Origin: Monosporascus cannonballus | Taxonomy: Eukaryota; Ascomycota; Sordariomycetes; Xylariales | Length of the DNA: 64,000 nucleotides | Reading direction: 5' to 3' | Assembly (NCBI GenBank): GCA_004154925.1 | Contig: QJNS01000037.1 | Span: 310,001-374,000 of the forward strand | Shown here: positions 35,210 to 47,828 of the stretch, in pieces | How positions within the stretch are numbered: position 1 is the stretch's first letter | How the letters are laid out: each line of letters opens with the position of its first letter | The notes under the pieces: generated by a model | The model's database searches: none | Seen by the model: the letters and a program-made list of their open reading frames with translations, nothing else | Told to the model about the DNA's origin: nothing | Translations under genes and position numbers: made by a program

Positions 35210-37236
35210 CTATCCGTTGTATACCCATTGGTAGTCTTTTGTAGCCCTCGTCATTTGTGACACGCCTTGATGGTCACCTTTTCCATGAGCTGAAGCCAGC
35301 TTTCTGCTTGCTAGATACTCATCTACGAAGCCATTAAAGTCAGTAGGTTGGTAGGGGCTGAATACCTCCGCCAAGATGTTAGACTTCCTGCTGCTATTCA
35401 GACCGAGGTCGGCAAATATGCTATCAATATACTATATCTCGTTAGTCGCAGAGGCCTGCAGTCCAGGTTCTAGTTTTTATGCAAGTACTTACTGGGAGGA
35501 AGTCGTAAAGAGAGTACGGGAACTTTTGTCCTTGGTTGAGGTATCTCTTACGTGTCCAAGCATTCCAGAGAGCTACCTCCTTTGCCATCTCGTCGGCATC
35601 AGGGAGATCAATCTCTCCGAGGAGGTACAGTATAGTCCAAAGCGACTGGACTTCTGAAACTAGTGGAGTTTGTACGGTATGGATCTGTCCCAGAATTGCA
35701 AGGGACCGATCCCCCCTTTCGGCTAGCGATACTGGAATCGAGCGGCGGTAGAGTCTCCATTTTTGCTGCAGGCTCGGATCAAGTGGCTTCGGGTTCTTCA
35801 ACGTCGGAGGCTTTGAGAGGAAAGGCAACATCTCGTCCACAATCCGATCAGCCTCAATGTCGTATCTTCTCCAGTCGATACCCTTTCCCGAGGCGTCAGG
35901 GATTATCTGCCCATGGTACCCCGGGAGGCCGATCTCTGCCTTATGCTTCTCGTCGAAAATGGCAAAGTGGTCGCCCCAACCTGTGCACATGACTAGGTAG
36001 TCGGCATCAAGCACTTCACCGGTCTTCAACGTGACGCTGCGTTCTTGTGTAGAACGTATCTCACCACGAACGATGTTCAGGGTCGGCTTGTGAAGTGTCG
36101 CCCAGAAGTCCGGCAGGGTGACTACGCCCAGACCCGAATGGGCCCAGAAGACGCTAGCGAAAGAGTCAACAACTGCTTACTACGTGACGTGCTGGTAGAG
36201 CCCTTACCTCTGGCGATCGATTTCTGGCTTTAACATTTCCACGTGGTCGCCTCTTGCGTAGCCTGCATGAACCCCACTAACGTAATCCAGGAAATCCCAG
36301 AATCGCCCCACGCACCATCGGCCGGGCGTGGTTCTTTGCAGAAGCCAGTAGAGTCGCCCTTTCGTGTTTAGGATGGAAGGACTGAGGTGCGTCATCAGCC
36401 GAGTTGACGCAACGGCAATGGTGTTTACCATGTTTAGGACCCTGAAAGGCAAGATAGATAGCGGGCCGCCTCCGTCCTCCCGAATCACCCAGGTCACCTT
36501 CTTGCCCATGTTGAGAAGCAGGTACACGGCGTCGTAGGCTGACTTGGCAGCGCCGGTGACAATGACGTTTTCAATGCTGCCATCGCCGAGGGCATTCCAG
36601 GACTTGCCGAGATCCCGAGAATGGATGATTGGGACCGAGTCCGGAGCACGTTCAAGTTCTGGCATATATGGGATTGAAGTAACTCCAGTGGCCACGAGCA
36701 GCTTCTCAGCCTCTATTATGTCTTGGCACTCGCGAAGAGCGAGACGCCATCCATCAGGTAGCTTTTTGGCTTCCTTCACGAACGTGTTGAACCTTATACG
36801 GCGCAGCAAGTCGTGGTTTTCAGCATAGTTTTGGAGATAGTTGTGAATCATCTCGCCCGTAACGCTGGGATCCTTAGGGTCCCCACCGTTAGGTGGCATC
36901 GGCGTATCAGAATAATTAAAGAGCTAGTCCCAAGAAGTCAGCGCGTAGTCCCAATTGAGAAGTGTTTGGCTACGCTTTGACGTACCCCGAGCCGAACTTG
37001 CGCTACCAGGTTTGGATATATCCTGTCCTTGCTCCAAACCCCACCAACGGTATTATCGGAGTCGATAATGAGCAGGTTTGCATCTGGCCTAAGTCGAAGA
37101 TATGTTCTAGCTGATACAAGCCCATACCACCCTAAACGCTATGTTAGCACGTGGTCGATACCATACCCGTAACGTAGCCCGCCTTACCAGCGCCGATGAT
37201 AACCACATCGACTTTTTGGACCTTGTGTGCGCCCAT
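35210..37236 (-). CDS. Flavin-containing monooxygenase
   Basis: The enzyme would insert an oxygen using FAD and NADPH (N-/S-oxidation, Baeyer-Villiger or epoxidation). Five exons restore 597 aa in frame: 37188-37236, 36986-37131, 36208-36923, 35493-36153, 35210-35431. Introns are 54-62 nt with GTAAGG, GTACGT, GTAAGG and GTAAGT donors. The FAD Rossmann motif GAGWYG lies at 15-20, GGVWSKD follows, the FMO ATG-type motif LLVATGVTSIP is near 140-150, and the NADPH motif is a variant, VTGAAKSAYD, near 187-195. CTGWG marks the second FAD contact. The C-terminus (YIDSIFADLGLN...EVFSPYQPTDF) is typical of fungal members. Family length is right and no lesion is seen. It is probably a tailoring enzyme of the cluster, on the strand opposite the synthase. 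Confidence 0.85.
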
Positions 37237-38387
37237 CTCACTGGATATCTAAAACAGCCTGTGATTCCTTCGGTGGGAATGGAGATGTGCACTGAACAAA
37301 AGGCTGAACTTGATAGAGATTCCTGATAGGCACCAAAGCCAGTAAGCTAGCGTATAGCATAGGAGGTCGCAATCGTAAGGGGTCATCAGAAAATGCCGTT
37401 TGGGAAGATTGACCAGAATTCAGTTGTTCTATAGTTCTCGCACAGTCAGGCTCCGCTCTCTTACTTCATATATGATACCCCTGACGAGCATGCAGACTTT
37501 TGCCTCAATAAGGCTCGGGGAGTCCGCCGAACGACGCTTGGCGATTGGCGTCAGGGATCATCCACGACAGACGATATCGGCCTGTGATAGGGGCTCTGCA
37601 TTGGTGGCGTGGCGGTTGCTTCCTAATCTTACGTTGGCATTTTAATGGGACATGGGGTGCAGGATCCGGGGGCAACCCGAGTAGGCGGTATAGGGCTGCT
37701 CAGATCCGGACCGAAGGCCCCACACCGCCTTACATACACGAAATGAAACCGGTTTCCGCTCCGAGGATTGAACGTATCATGTCTGCTCGTCGGTTTCGCC
37801 GCCGGTGAAGGGCAATGCTGTAGCCTAAAATATATACATTAAGGGATGATTCCTGACCGACGGTGTGGGACGGCGATCTCGGCAATTCCCAAGTACACAA
37901 ACTTATTCGTATGCCGCGCAATATAGTTGAATGGAGATACTCCACCGAACATCAAGCCGAACATGGTAAAGTACACCCATTGGCACGTAAATTCTGTAGC
38001 GGAGTGTGCGGGTACATCTTAGCGGACCAGGTTCTTTAGCCCAATATGCGGGTTCGCATTCCTAGATAAATTCTTGAACGGGATGTGGGGGTCGTGGAAT
38101 GAGCTGCATGCTTCCATTATGGATACTTGGATGTAGCTAAATCGACATGGCATCGATTCACAACGGGCGACACATTCAGAATACGGCAAATGCCCAATGC
38201 GTGAGTCAAGCTAAATTAGCCTACACCTTCCAAACCTGTCCTAACTAGAGGTTTCACCGCTTCACCGCCTTGTGTATCGCACCAATCACTTCATGACATC
38301 CCCCTTAATAACTATTTTGCATCGGTAATTTGAGGCCCGACGTGTAGCTGGTTTTCCCGAGCGTACAGGGCTAATGAAACGGTTGCC
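37237..38387. other. Intergenic between monooxygenase and membrane protein
   Basis: About 1.15 kb of normal composition with only short ORFs. It holds the monooxygenase promoter and the 3' end of the membrane protein gene. Confidence 0.4.
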
Positions 38388-39954
38388 CTATAGCGTATCA
38401 GAAGTCAGCAAGAGCTTCCGAAGGAACGGTTGTGGCGGTGGAGACCACCCCGTCAAGCTCGCCTTGGCAACGTTGGATGGCGCGGTGTAAGGACTTTCTG
38501 TCGTTAGACTACTCACCCTGGACCAATAGTAACATACCCAGCAAGCATGAGAAGAACCAGCATCGGCTTCGAGCGCCGTTGCCCTGCGGGGGTCCTCGCG
38601 AGCAGCATGAACGCCCACGACATGCTCGAGAGACCAATGATGATTAGGTCGTACTGCAGAAACAGCCAAGGACCGCGGATCAAGATGTCTGAAACTCCAG
38701 CAGGACCGGTGAATGGGAATGGTACATACATCCGCACAAAGTTCGTGCCCTGGTCATTGCTCGTGAGCACCCTGCTAACGGAATACAAGTGGCCCACCGC
38801 TGACGAGACCGCTGCCAAGAGATAGGATCCTCGAATCCACAGAAAAGGGTTGTGAATCGGCTTTCTAACGTCAGGGCCCGTCTGGCCACGTAGGCACCAC
38901 GTCATGTTCTGCAAACCCATCTGTATCCAAGCTACCCAGATCGGATCCGGTTGCCAGGTTGCAAGGATCGTCTGATGAGCCACAGCTGATCGACTATCTG
39001 GGCCGTTCCAGGTGGGTGCCATGCCAATGAGTGCTGGGATGATTGCGCCTATGAGGAAGCTGAACGGTATAGCTCTTGCCTTATTCAGGTCCCGAACTCT
39101 GTATACCTCCGTTTCGGTGACCCAGAGGAGATGGCAGGCGTAATATAGGGGCAAGGAGATCGCAGCACCGAAACACTGCCAGAGAATGCCAAAGATGACT
39201 GGCCTGGAGAAGTATGAGCCACCAAGCGGATCGGGACAGAAATATGGGCTATGGAAAGATATGTTTCTTACCCCGCAATCCACTTGGGTTTCTTCCCTGG
39301 ACGGATTGCCTCGACAAATAGCCAGACAAACGCAGACTGGAGCGTGGAGTAAGCATCGACGAGGAACAAGTTATAGCCTTCATCGTGGCCGTTGGTCCCG
39401 TAGAAAAAGAAGGCGACAAGAACCGCAATAGGATAATCAATAATGGGGATTCCTGTGTAGTCCGTTTTGAGGGGAACGTTTTCGTTCAGCTTGCCCTGCC
39501 ATACAGCAAGTAGCAACGCTTTGACAGTGCCGTTCAAAAGACATATCCCCCAAAGAAGAAACGTCGCCAGCACGGCGAGCGAGCGAAAGTAGAGAGTCGT
39601 AGACCACATATTCGTGAAGGCGTTGATTTCGTATGTGTCATAGACAAGATCACGAGAATGTTCCCAGGCTCGAAAGTTGGGGACCTGATACTGAAGAATA
39701 CACCCAACCTGGTGAGATTGGCAAGACCTAGACAAGACGTCCAATTCTTCAAGCACTTAATCTCGGTGACCTGGACAGATATCAGGTTTGCCACCGAGGA
39801 GCCCCAATGATGCAAAGGCGGTGTTCGGTCCGACGGGTGGGACTCGGGGTCGCCCCGAGCGTGTAAGCATACCGAGAACGGCACCCAGATACAGCAAGTG
39901 ATGCACCCAGCGCTTAAGCTGCCCCGAGCTTAAGCTAGCATGGGGGATCGACAT
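38388..39954 (-). CDS. Polytopic membrane protein, unassigned
   Basis: I recognise no named family. Two exons are clear: about 39272-39756 (RAWEHSRDLVYDTYEINAF onward) and 38517-39203, joined in frame by a 68-nt intron (39204-39271, GTAAGA...TCCAG) through PKWIAGPVIFG. Repeated hydrophobic stretches (LAVLATFLLWGICLLNG, YPIAVLVAFFFYG, FSFLIGAIIPALIG, YDLIIIGLSSMSWAFMLL, MLVLLMLAGYVTIG) suggest some eight to ten membrane segments. The 5' part is unresolved: a frame from ATG 39954 (NTAFASLGLL) and another (SVANLISVQVTEI) each look partly coding, with a one-base shift near a G4 run at about 39805. The last exon after donor 38516 is also unsure. The start is about 200 bp from the synthase, head to head, which suggests co-regulation. 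Confidence 0.55.
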
Positions 39955-40149
39955 GGCGAATTTGTGCGTGACGTGATATAGGACCGCTAGTTAATAAATC
40001 ACAAGCCCGAGTCCGCGGTTGTTGGGCCATCTGATCAAGTTGACACCACATATATTTGACACATCTGCTGCAGGCGCCTACTTAGCATCAGCATCCTACA
40101 CAGCCCGAAGAACCATTGATTGGAAGAACACCTACCTCGATACCCTAAA
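39955..40149. promoter_or_regulatory. Putative bidirectional promoter, membrane protein / PKS
   Basis: Only about 195 bp separate the assumed divergent start codons (39954 minus, 40150 plus). If the membrane-protein start is right, both genes share this promoter. No regulator site could be assigned. Confidence 0.4.
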
Positions 40150-43100
40150 ATGTCTCCAAGTGTGTTCCAAGGCAACGGTGATGAGAGCCAACGTCCGACT
40201 CTCGAGCCTATTGCTATTTGCGGAATGGGTGCGTAGTTCCGCGTCCCCAACTAAGGCGATAGACGACATGCTTCTTCCCAAGCTTGCCCTCGCATGCCCT
40301 TTCTACCTAGATTGCCACCCCATAAGCCCTCCGAGCGTAGTGTGTCCTCGCTTGCTGACTATGGACGTATACAGCATGCCGGCTGCCCGGCGGTATCGAC
40401 TCAGACGCGTCCCTCTGGGAGATGCTCGTCAACAAGCGCAGTGGGCAGACCCCTAAGGTACCGGCGTCCCGGTTCAACATCGACGCGCATCTTCACCAGA
40501 ACCCAGAGCGACCGGGGTCTTTCAATGTACCAGGTGGATACTTCCTCGATGGAAGGCCTGAGGATTTCGACCCCACCTTTTTCAATATGACACCCATCGA
40601 GGCGCAATGGCTAGATCCACAGCAGCGAAAGATGCTAGAAGTATCCTATGAGTGCTTGGTCTCCGCCGGCCTGACATTAGACGCCGTTGCGGGCTCTAAC
40701 ACGGCCGTCTTCGTTGGGTCGTTCACCGCAGATTACCGTAAGTTCCTTGGCGCAAGAACCCTCAAACAGTCTCTAATGTCGGATGCACAGAGCAAATGTC
40801 GACGCGGGACCCTGACTTTCGCCACAATTACGCCGCTACTGGAGTGGACCCTGGAATCATCAGTAACCGTATCGGTAATACATTCAACCTGAACGGACCA
40901 AGGTGGGCTGACCCCTGTTTGAGCACGGGCTTTCTTTATAATCCTCGGAAGCTAACTTGACCGTAGTTTCACAATCAACACGGCTTGCTCTTCGTCTGTT
41001 TATGCCATACATAACGCCTGTCATGCACTTCGGGCACGTGACTGCGATGCGGCTATTGCTGGTGGTGTCAACTTGATTATCACGGTTGACCAGCACATGA
41101 ACACGGCCAAGCTGGGAATTTTATCCCCGACCTCGACATGCCACACTTTTGACGCCTCTGCTGACGGCTATGGCCGTGCTGAGGGAGCCGGGGCCTTATA
41201 TCTGAAGCGTCTCTCGGATGCCATTCGAGATGACGATCCCATTCGTGCGGTGATTCGCTCCACCGCCGTGAACACGTGAGTCCACTACCCGAACCACGGG
41301 ACGATCTATCCCACGCCTTGTCTAACACGGTCTTGTACGCAGAAATGGTAAGGTTGAGGGAATGGGTATTACACACCCAAGTGGAAAGGGTCAGGAGCGT
41401 GTTGTCCGTATGGCATATGCAAAGGCCAACCTGGATCCGAACGAGACCATATATGCTGAACTTCATGGAACCGGCACGCCAGTCGGAGACCCAATTGAGG
41501 TTAAAGCTATTGGGCGCGCACTAAACGACACACGGCCAAGAGACAGGCCGTTGTTTATGGGAGCTGTACGTGCGAGTTCGTCCCGATCCTTGCGAATGGA
41601 AGCTAACGCGGCAACAGATCAAGCCCAACATTGGCCACAGCGAGGCTGCAAGCGGCATTTTCGCCGTCATGAAGGCCGCTTTAATGACGGAAGCTGGGGT
41701 GATTCCCGGCGTCGCCGGCTTCAGGAAGCTGAACCCTGAGAGTTAGTGTCGCCTCCTTTTCGAGTTCACAGGGTAGCACAGCTAACCATGGTTATAGTCT
41801 TGGAAGACGAATGGAATGTTAAAGTGCATTCCGAAACAGCCCCATGGCCCGCGGACTCGCTAGTACGTCGGGCAAGCGTGTCGTCCTTCGGCTACGGCGG
41901 CACTAATGGCCATGTCATCGTCGAATCTGTCGACTCCTTGCATCCTCGGTACCAGCATGCCAGGCAAAAGAGCGTTGCGCATTACGATCATTCATCCGAT
42001 AAGCCTTATTTACTATGCTTCTCAGCCCATGACAAGGCAACCTTGTCGCGCAATATCAAGGCGATCGGCGATGTAGCGGCGAAGTACTATGCCGCCGACC
42101 TGGCGCATACTCTCAATTTGCACCGTACCAAGTTCGCGCATAGAGCATTCGCCATCATGCGTGAGGGGCAAGAAGCCGACTGTTTCAATCCTGCCTCGAT
42201 GCCGAGCGGGGTCGTTCCAAAGACAAAGGGCAAGCTCGGCTTCCTCTTTACTGGCCAAGGCGTAGGTTCCACATCCTCTCTTACCAAGAGTCTTTCCACT
42301 AACGATATGGCCGTAGGCTCAATGGGTGGGCATGGGCAAGATCGCCTTTATGGAGTTCCCGATCTTTAGGGAGACGATTGAGAAACTCGACTTGGTTATG
42401 CACAGGGTCACTCCGAAGCCGTCGTTCAGAATTGCTGATCTGCTCCTGGACGATGCCGGGACGACCGCAAGCAGGATCAATGATGCCGAGGTCACTCAGC
42501 CCTTATGCACCGCAATCCAGATTGCCCTCGTTGACCTTTTCTCCCAATGGGACATCACTCCGGCGGTGAGCATTGGCCACTCTTCCGGTGAGATTGGAGC
42601 TGCATACGCAGCCGGTCTGATTAGCGGTCCAGAGGCCATGATTGCAGCCTTCTGTCGTGGCCGAGCCGTGAAGGAGGCGTCCACCAGCGGCTCCATGCTT
42701 GCCGTCGGCCTCGGAGCCGAAGAAGTGCAACAGTTCCTAAGCAGCGACCTGGAAGACGTCTGCATCGCCTGCGAGAATTCACCCAGCAGCGTTACCCTGA
42801 GTGGCAAGACAAAATGCATCTCCCAGCTGCGAGAGGAACTGAGCGCAAAGGGCGTATTCGCTCGAGAGCTCAAGACCGGCAAAGCATACCACTCTCCACA
42901 CATGGCACCTGTCGGCGACGCGTATGACATCATCCTGTCTCGCGCCCTCAGCACGCTTACAGAGGACGACTTTCTGTGGCGCAAAACAAGGTCTCGGATG
43001 ATCTCGTCGGTGACAGGCGAGCCGATCGTGGAGGACACCCTGCCGGCTAGCTACTGGAGCGCAAATCTCAAGCAAAGGGTCCTTTTCAACACGGCCGTCC

Positions 43101-46100
43101 AGCGTCTGGGATCCGACGAAGACTTCAACAATGTCAGCTGTATGGTTGAGATCGGCCCCCACTCCGCTCTTTCTGGGCCCTTCAAGCAGATATGCATTGC
43201 CAACAAATTCGACAAACTGAGCTACATTCCATCCCTGGTCCGGAACAAGAACGACGCCGACCAGCTCCTGTCTGTGGCCGGCTCCCTTTTCAATGCCGGC
43301 CTATCCGTCGATTTAGAGGAGGTTAACTGGGACGAAAAGCTGGAAGCGAGCAGGAACCGCAAGTCGAAGACCCAGTACTTGCTGGTTGATCTGCCGCCCT
43401 ACCAGTGGAATTACGATAAGAGGTACTGGGCCGAGCCGCGTGGTAGCGCGGAACAGCGCAACCGAGCCTACCCGCGTCATGATGTTCTAGGTAGCCGGGT
43501 GGCGGGGCTCTCGGACGGAGCTAAGATCTGGCGCAATATCCTTAGGCATCGGGATCTTCCATGGCTGAAAGACCACAATGTAAGTCCGCAATCAACCCAT
43601 TGAAAAGAAAATCGAAATACTGACGATGAGGTGCGTAGCTTGGAGGCACGGCTATCTTCCCGGCTGCTGGATATCTGTCCATTGCCATCGAGGCGCTGCG
43701 CCAGGTACACGAGACTGAGGGTCTGGCGTTTGAGGGCACCACTCTCCGCGACGTCGACATCAAGACAGCTCTTGTGGTTCCTGATAACGACGAGGTCGAG
43801 ATCATAGCTACACTACGACCGATCGGCGAGTCAGGATGGCATACCTTCACCATAGAATCACTCGCAGAGGGCAAGTGGTCTTCACACTGCGAGGGTAGGA
43901 TCACCGCTCGCGGCAAGCCTGCCGTGAAGGGCAGCCACCCAGTGGACGAGTCTGTGCTTTCCCGTCGCGCGTCGGGCAAGACTTGGTATGACGCCTTCCA
44001 CAGGGTCGGTTTCAACTACACGAACACATTCCAGCAGCTACAGGAGGCTCGCACTGACGACTTTCATCACGCCTCAGGCGACGTGTCGGTCGTGGATAAG
44101 TCCGGTGTGGTAGAGGGGGAGTCGCGCTACCTGATCCACCCTGCTACCATCGATGCCTGCCTCCAGCTCATCATCATCTCGATCCATGCAGGAAAGCACA
44201 AGGAGATGCCATGGGGTGTTGTTCCGACGGCCATTGAGGAAGTCTCCTTGTTCTTCCCGGGAGACGATATCGACTCGACTGGTCGTGCCGTCGCGTGGAC
44301 TGACGGATTCGACGGGCGGAAATTTAATACTCACACCCGTCTCATGGGCCCAAGCGGCAAGCTCCTCATGAACATCAAGAGCCTGGTCTGCGTCTCGTAC
44401 GAGGCGGCCTTGCTCGCTGAGAGCCGGTCATTAGGCCTAGCGGAGACGTTCTCCGTTGCGACCTGGAAGCAGGATGTCGCATCCCTGTCCGCTCAGAACG
44501 CGGCTTCGACGGCGCAGGTCAAGTCCGTTGACAGGATGGTCGAAATCATCCATCACCGGGAGCCCGTCAAGAACGCGTTGGTCTTGGGAGTTCCATCTTC
44601 GGATGCCGTGGAAAACATTCTCCGCCTTGTTCCCGACAACTGTGCAGTTACGGTCGCCTTTGCTGGGGAGCAAGAGACTAACCTTGCCGAGGATGTCCTA
44701 GCGCGGGTGGCCGCCAAGGTGTTATCGCCGTCCCCCGAGGCTTGGCAAGAGGAGCTTGAGGAGGGCCAGCAAGACCTCGTTTTGGTAGACTTCTCGGGTA
44801 CTCAAAACTCGAAACCTGGCCTCTCACCCAGTGTGCTTCTGCCTCTTTTACAAAAAGACGGCTGGCTCCTAGGCTCTCCCCAGGACTTCGCAACGCTCCC
44901 CGGGTCCGCCTTGAAGATTGGAGATCAATTTGCATTGCCTAGTTCCGACGCAACAAAGCACAACGGCAGCTTTGGTAGCATTACTGTGCTGACCGCCACC
45001 ACGTCATCTTCCGGCGTTGCTGGTATCTTGTCAAGCACCGGCAGTGTCGTCCGTGAGAAGGCAATTGCAGAGTATGACTCCAGCGAAGACACGCATGTTA
45101 TCGTCGACGACACGACGGGCGTGTTATTGTCTTCCCTCAACCAAGAGGAATTCCAAACCTTGAAAGCCGTCCTCGGCTCCGGCTCTCCTACGCTATGGCT
45201 GACGAAGGGTGTTAAGGCGGGCCAGTCTGCTGTTGGCGGCGGACTGGCGGAGGGCTTCCTGCGCGCCGTGCGGTCGGAACAAGCAGCCTCGAGGGTCGCC
45301 CTCCTGGACTTCACCCCGGACGAGAAGGCGCACGATCTGGCTCAAACGATTATCGCGAAGCTGGCGTCTGCCGAGACGAAAGACTCGGGACGCGATACGG
45401 AGTTCTGGCTCCACGAGGGCGCCGTCTATATTCCCAGGGTCTACCCTCACACCGAACTGAACCAGAAGTGGTGCGACACGCCGCAGACCTCCGATATGGA
45501 GTTAAAGCCATTGCCGAAGCATCAGCCCCTGAAAGTCGTGGCCCACGGGGACGGAGTCGTATTCCGACCAACCTCCCAGCAGGCAGTGCTTGCCGCAGAC
45601 GAAATCAAGGTTCAGGTCGAAGCCTCGGAGTATCTCCCTACTTCTGGGTCTCACATGATTGTCTCCGGGACGATCGCTCAGGCGGGCTCATCGCGCGATC
45701 AGTCTATTGTCGGAAAACGTGTAGTTGCATTCTCCAATGACGGGCTTAGCACTATTGTGCGCACACCCGCATACGCTGTGGCTGATGGAGAGCTCGAGTC
45801 TCAATTACCCACCTCCCTCATCGCGGCGCTAAGCCCTCTTAACACTATAGCCGGTGCCTATGTCGCCGGTGGCAAGATGGGCGCGGGTTCTCGAATCCTT
45901 TCTCTTCCTGGTCCGAAGACGATCATGAATATGACAGTCTTATTGGCTCGTGCGCATGGCTGGGACCTTACCCTAGTTGTCGACAGGGAGCAAGATAGGG
46001 AGCAAATCATGTCTACGTCTGGCGTGGACGCTAACAAGGTGCTATTGTCAAGCGACCTCGATAGCGTCATTGCGGCTGTCGATAGTTTGCAGTCGTCTCC

Positions 46101-47828
46101 GCCCTTGACTGTAATCGCCCATGACTTCTCCCCGCTTAGTCAGGAAGTTTGGAGGAACATCCCTGCGCTGGGCCGTTTCCTACTTGTCACGAGAGACGGT
46201 TCCATGAAGCAAGGACCCGACGGTCTGCCCTTCTCACGCGGGGCAAGCTTCATCCCCGTCATTTCCAAGACCCTGCACGCCACCTCGGAGTCTGCTTCAT
46301 CTCTATTGAAGACATCTCTCGACCTGGTAGAGCGTTACCCGGAGCTTCTAAGCGCAAGCGATTCAGCCAAGATTGTCGACGCTTCGGATCTCCGAGCCGT
46401 CAAAGCTGATAACGGAGACCAGGATGCCGAGACCACGGTTGTTAACCTCCGTTACGAGGAAAGTCAGGTCGTGGTAAGAGATCCACCCAACTCCAAGTCA
46501 TATTCATTTAGGGATTCTTGGGCGCTAACCAACGTGACTCTAGATACCACCAGAGGCCCCGAGCCTCTCCCTCTCACCAGACTCCTCGTATCTCCTAGTC
46601 GGCTGCCTGGGCGGTCTCGGCCGGAGCCTCACAAAGTGGATGATCGAACGAGGGGCCAAGCACTTCGTCTTCCTCTCCCGCTCAGGTGCCGACAAGCCAG
46701 AGGCCGCCCGAGTCGTCGCGGAGATCACAGACAAGGGGGCTTCGGCGAGGGTATTCCGCGCCGACGCGTCGGATGAGGAAGCCGTACGTCAAATCGTCGG
46801 GGAAGTGAACAAGGAGCGCCCGATTCGCGGAGTCGTGCACGCGGCTATGGTTCTCAAGGTACGTTCAGTTTCATTAACTAGGTAATCGAACGGCAGTGCT
46901 GACGAGAAATTCACATCAGGACGGTATCCTCGAGCAGATGGACTACGCTTCGTTCATGGCCGCCGTCGCCCCGAAGGCCAAGGGGGCCCTCAGCCTGCAC
47001 AAGGCCCTGGGCGGCGCGGAACTCGACTTCTTTGTCATGACGAGCTCCATCTCGGCGGTCCTCGGCAACACGGGCCAGAGCAACTACAGCGCCGGCAACA
47101 GCTTCCTCGACTCGCTGGCGCTCCACCGCAACATCCGGGGCCTCGCCGCGACGTCGCTCGCCCTCCCCATGGTCCTGGACGTCGGCGTCGTCGCAGAGAA
47201 CGACGGCATCGAGGCGTCGCTCCTACGCAAGGGTCTTTACGGCATCGACGAGCAGGAGATGCTCCGCGGCTTCGAGGTCGCCATGTCGACGCCTCGCCCG
47301 GCGACTGTCTCGGGGGCGGGCGGACCGGGGTCCCTCGCTGGCATCGAGAAGGCAACGGAGGCACAGATTGTCATGGGCGTGGATCCCAGGGAGCTGGCAC
47401 GCTCCATCAACAGGGCCGGAGCCGACAACGTCGACCTGTACTGGTACAACGACGCGCGCCTGTCGCACATCCGGAAATCGCTGGAGGCGCACACCGGCAG
47501 TGGAGCCGGCGGCAAGGGCGACGAGAGCTTCGCCGCGGCCGTGAAGGCGGCCGAGACGCCTGAGGCCGCCATGGAGGTCATCGCTATGCACATCGTCAAG
47601 CGCATGTCGGGCATCCTGATGATCCCCGTCGAGGGCTTCGAGCTCGACGGCCCCTCGCTGGCGAGCTACGGCCTGGATAGCATGATCGGCGCCGAGATGA
47701 GGACGTGGCTCTTCAAGGAGTTCGGCCTCGACTATCCGTTCCAGAAGCTGCTGGCTCCTACTCTTACCTTTAAGGCGCTGGCGAAGGTGATTGCGGGAAA
47801 ATTGGGCGTCATTCCCGAGGGGGAGTAA
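40150..47828 (+). CDS. Iterative type I polyketide synthase (KS-AT-DH-psiMT-psiER-KR-ACP)
   Basis: Eleven exons give 2331 aa in an unbroken frame: 40150-40228, 40375-40737, 40791-40902, 40967-41275, 41343-41565, 41618-41741, 41798-42261, 42317-43579, 43639-46473, 46544-46858, 46920-47828. KS has Cys192 (NTACSSS), His329 ([11 protein letters not shown]) and His369 (KPNIGHSEA). AT has Ser647 (GHSSGEIG) and YHSPHM, typical of malonyl selection. DH has His978 ([14 protein letters not shown]) and Asp1151 ([10 protein letters not shown]). The region where a C-methyltransferase should lie has [12 protein letters not shown] (about 1286) without the SAM glycine motif. The ER-like segment (about 1607-1920) has [14 protein letters not shown] where the NADPH glycine motif is expected. 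KR has [14 protein letters not shown] and Tyr2085. ACP carries Ser2283 (GLDSM). No release domain follows. Expected product: an unmethylated, unsaturated chain. Confidence 0.93.
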
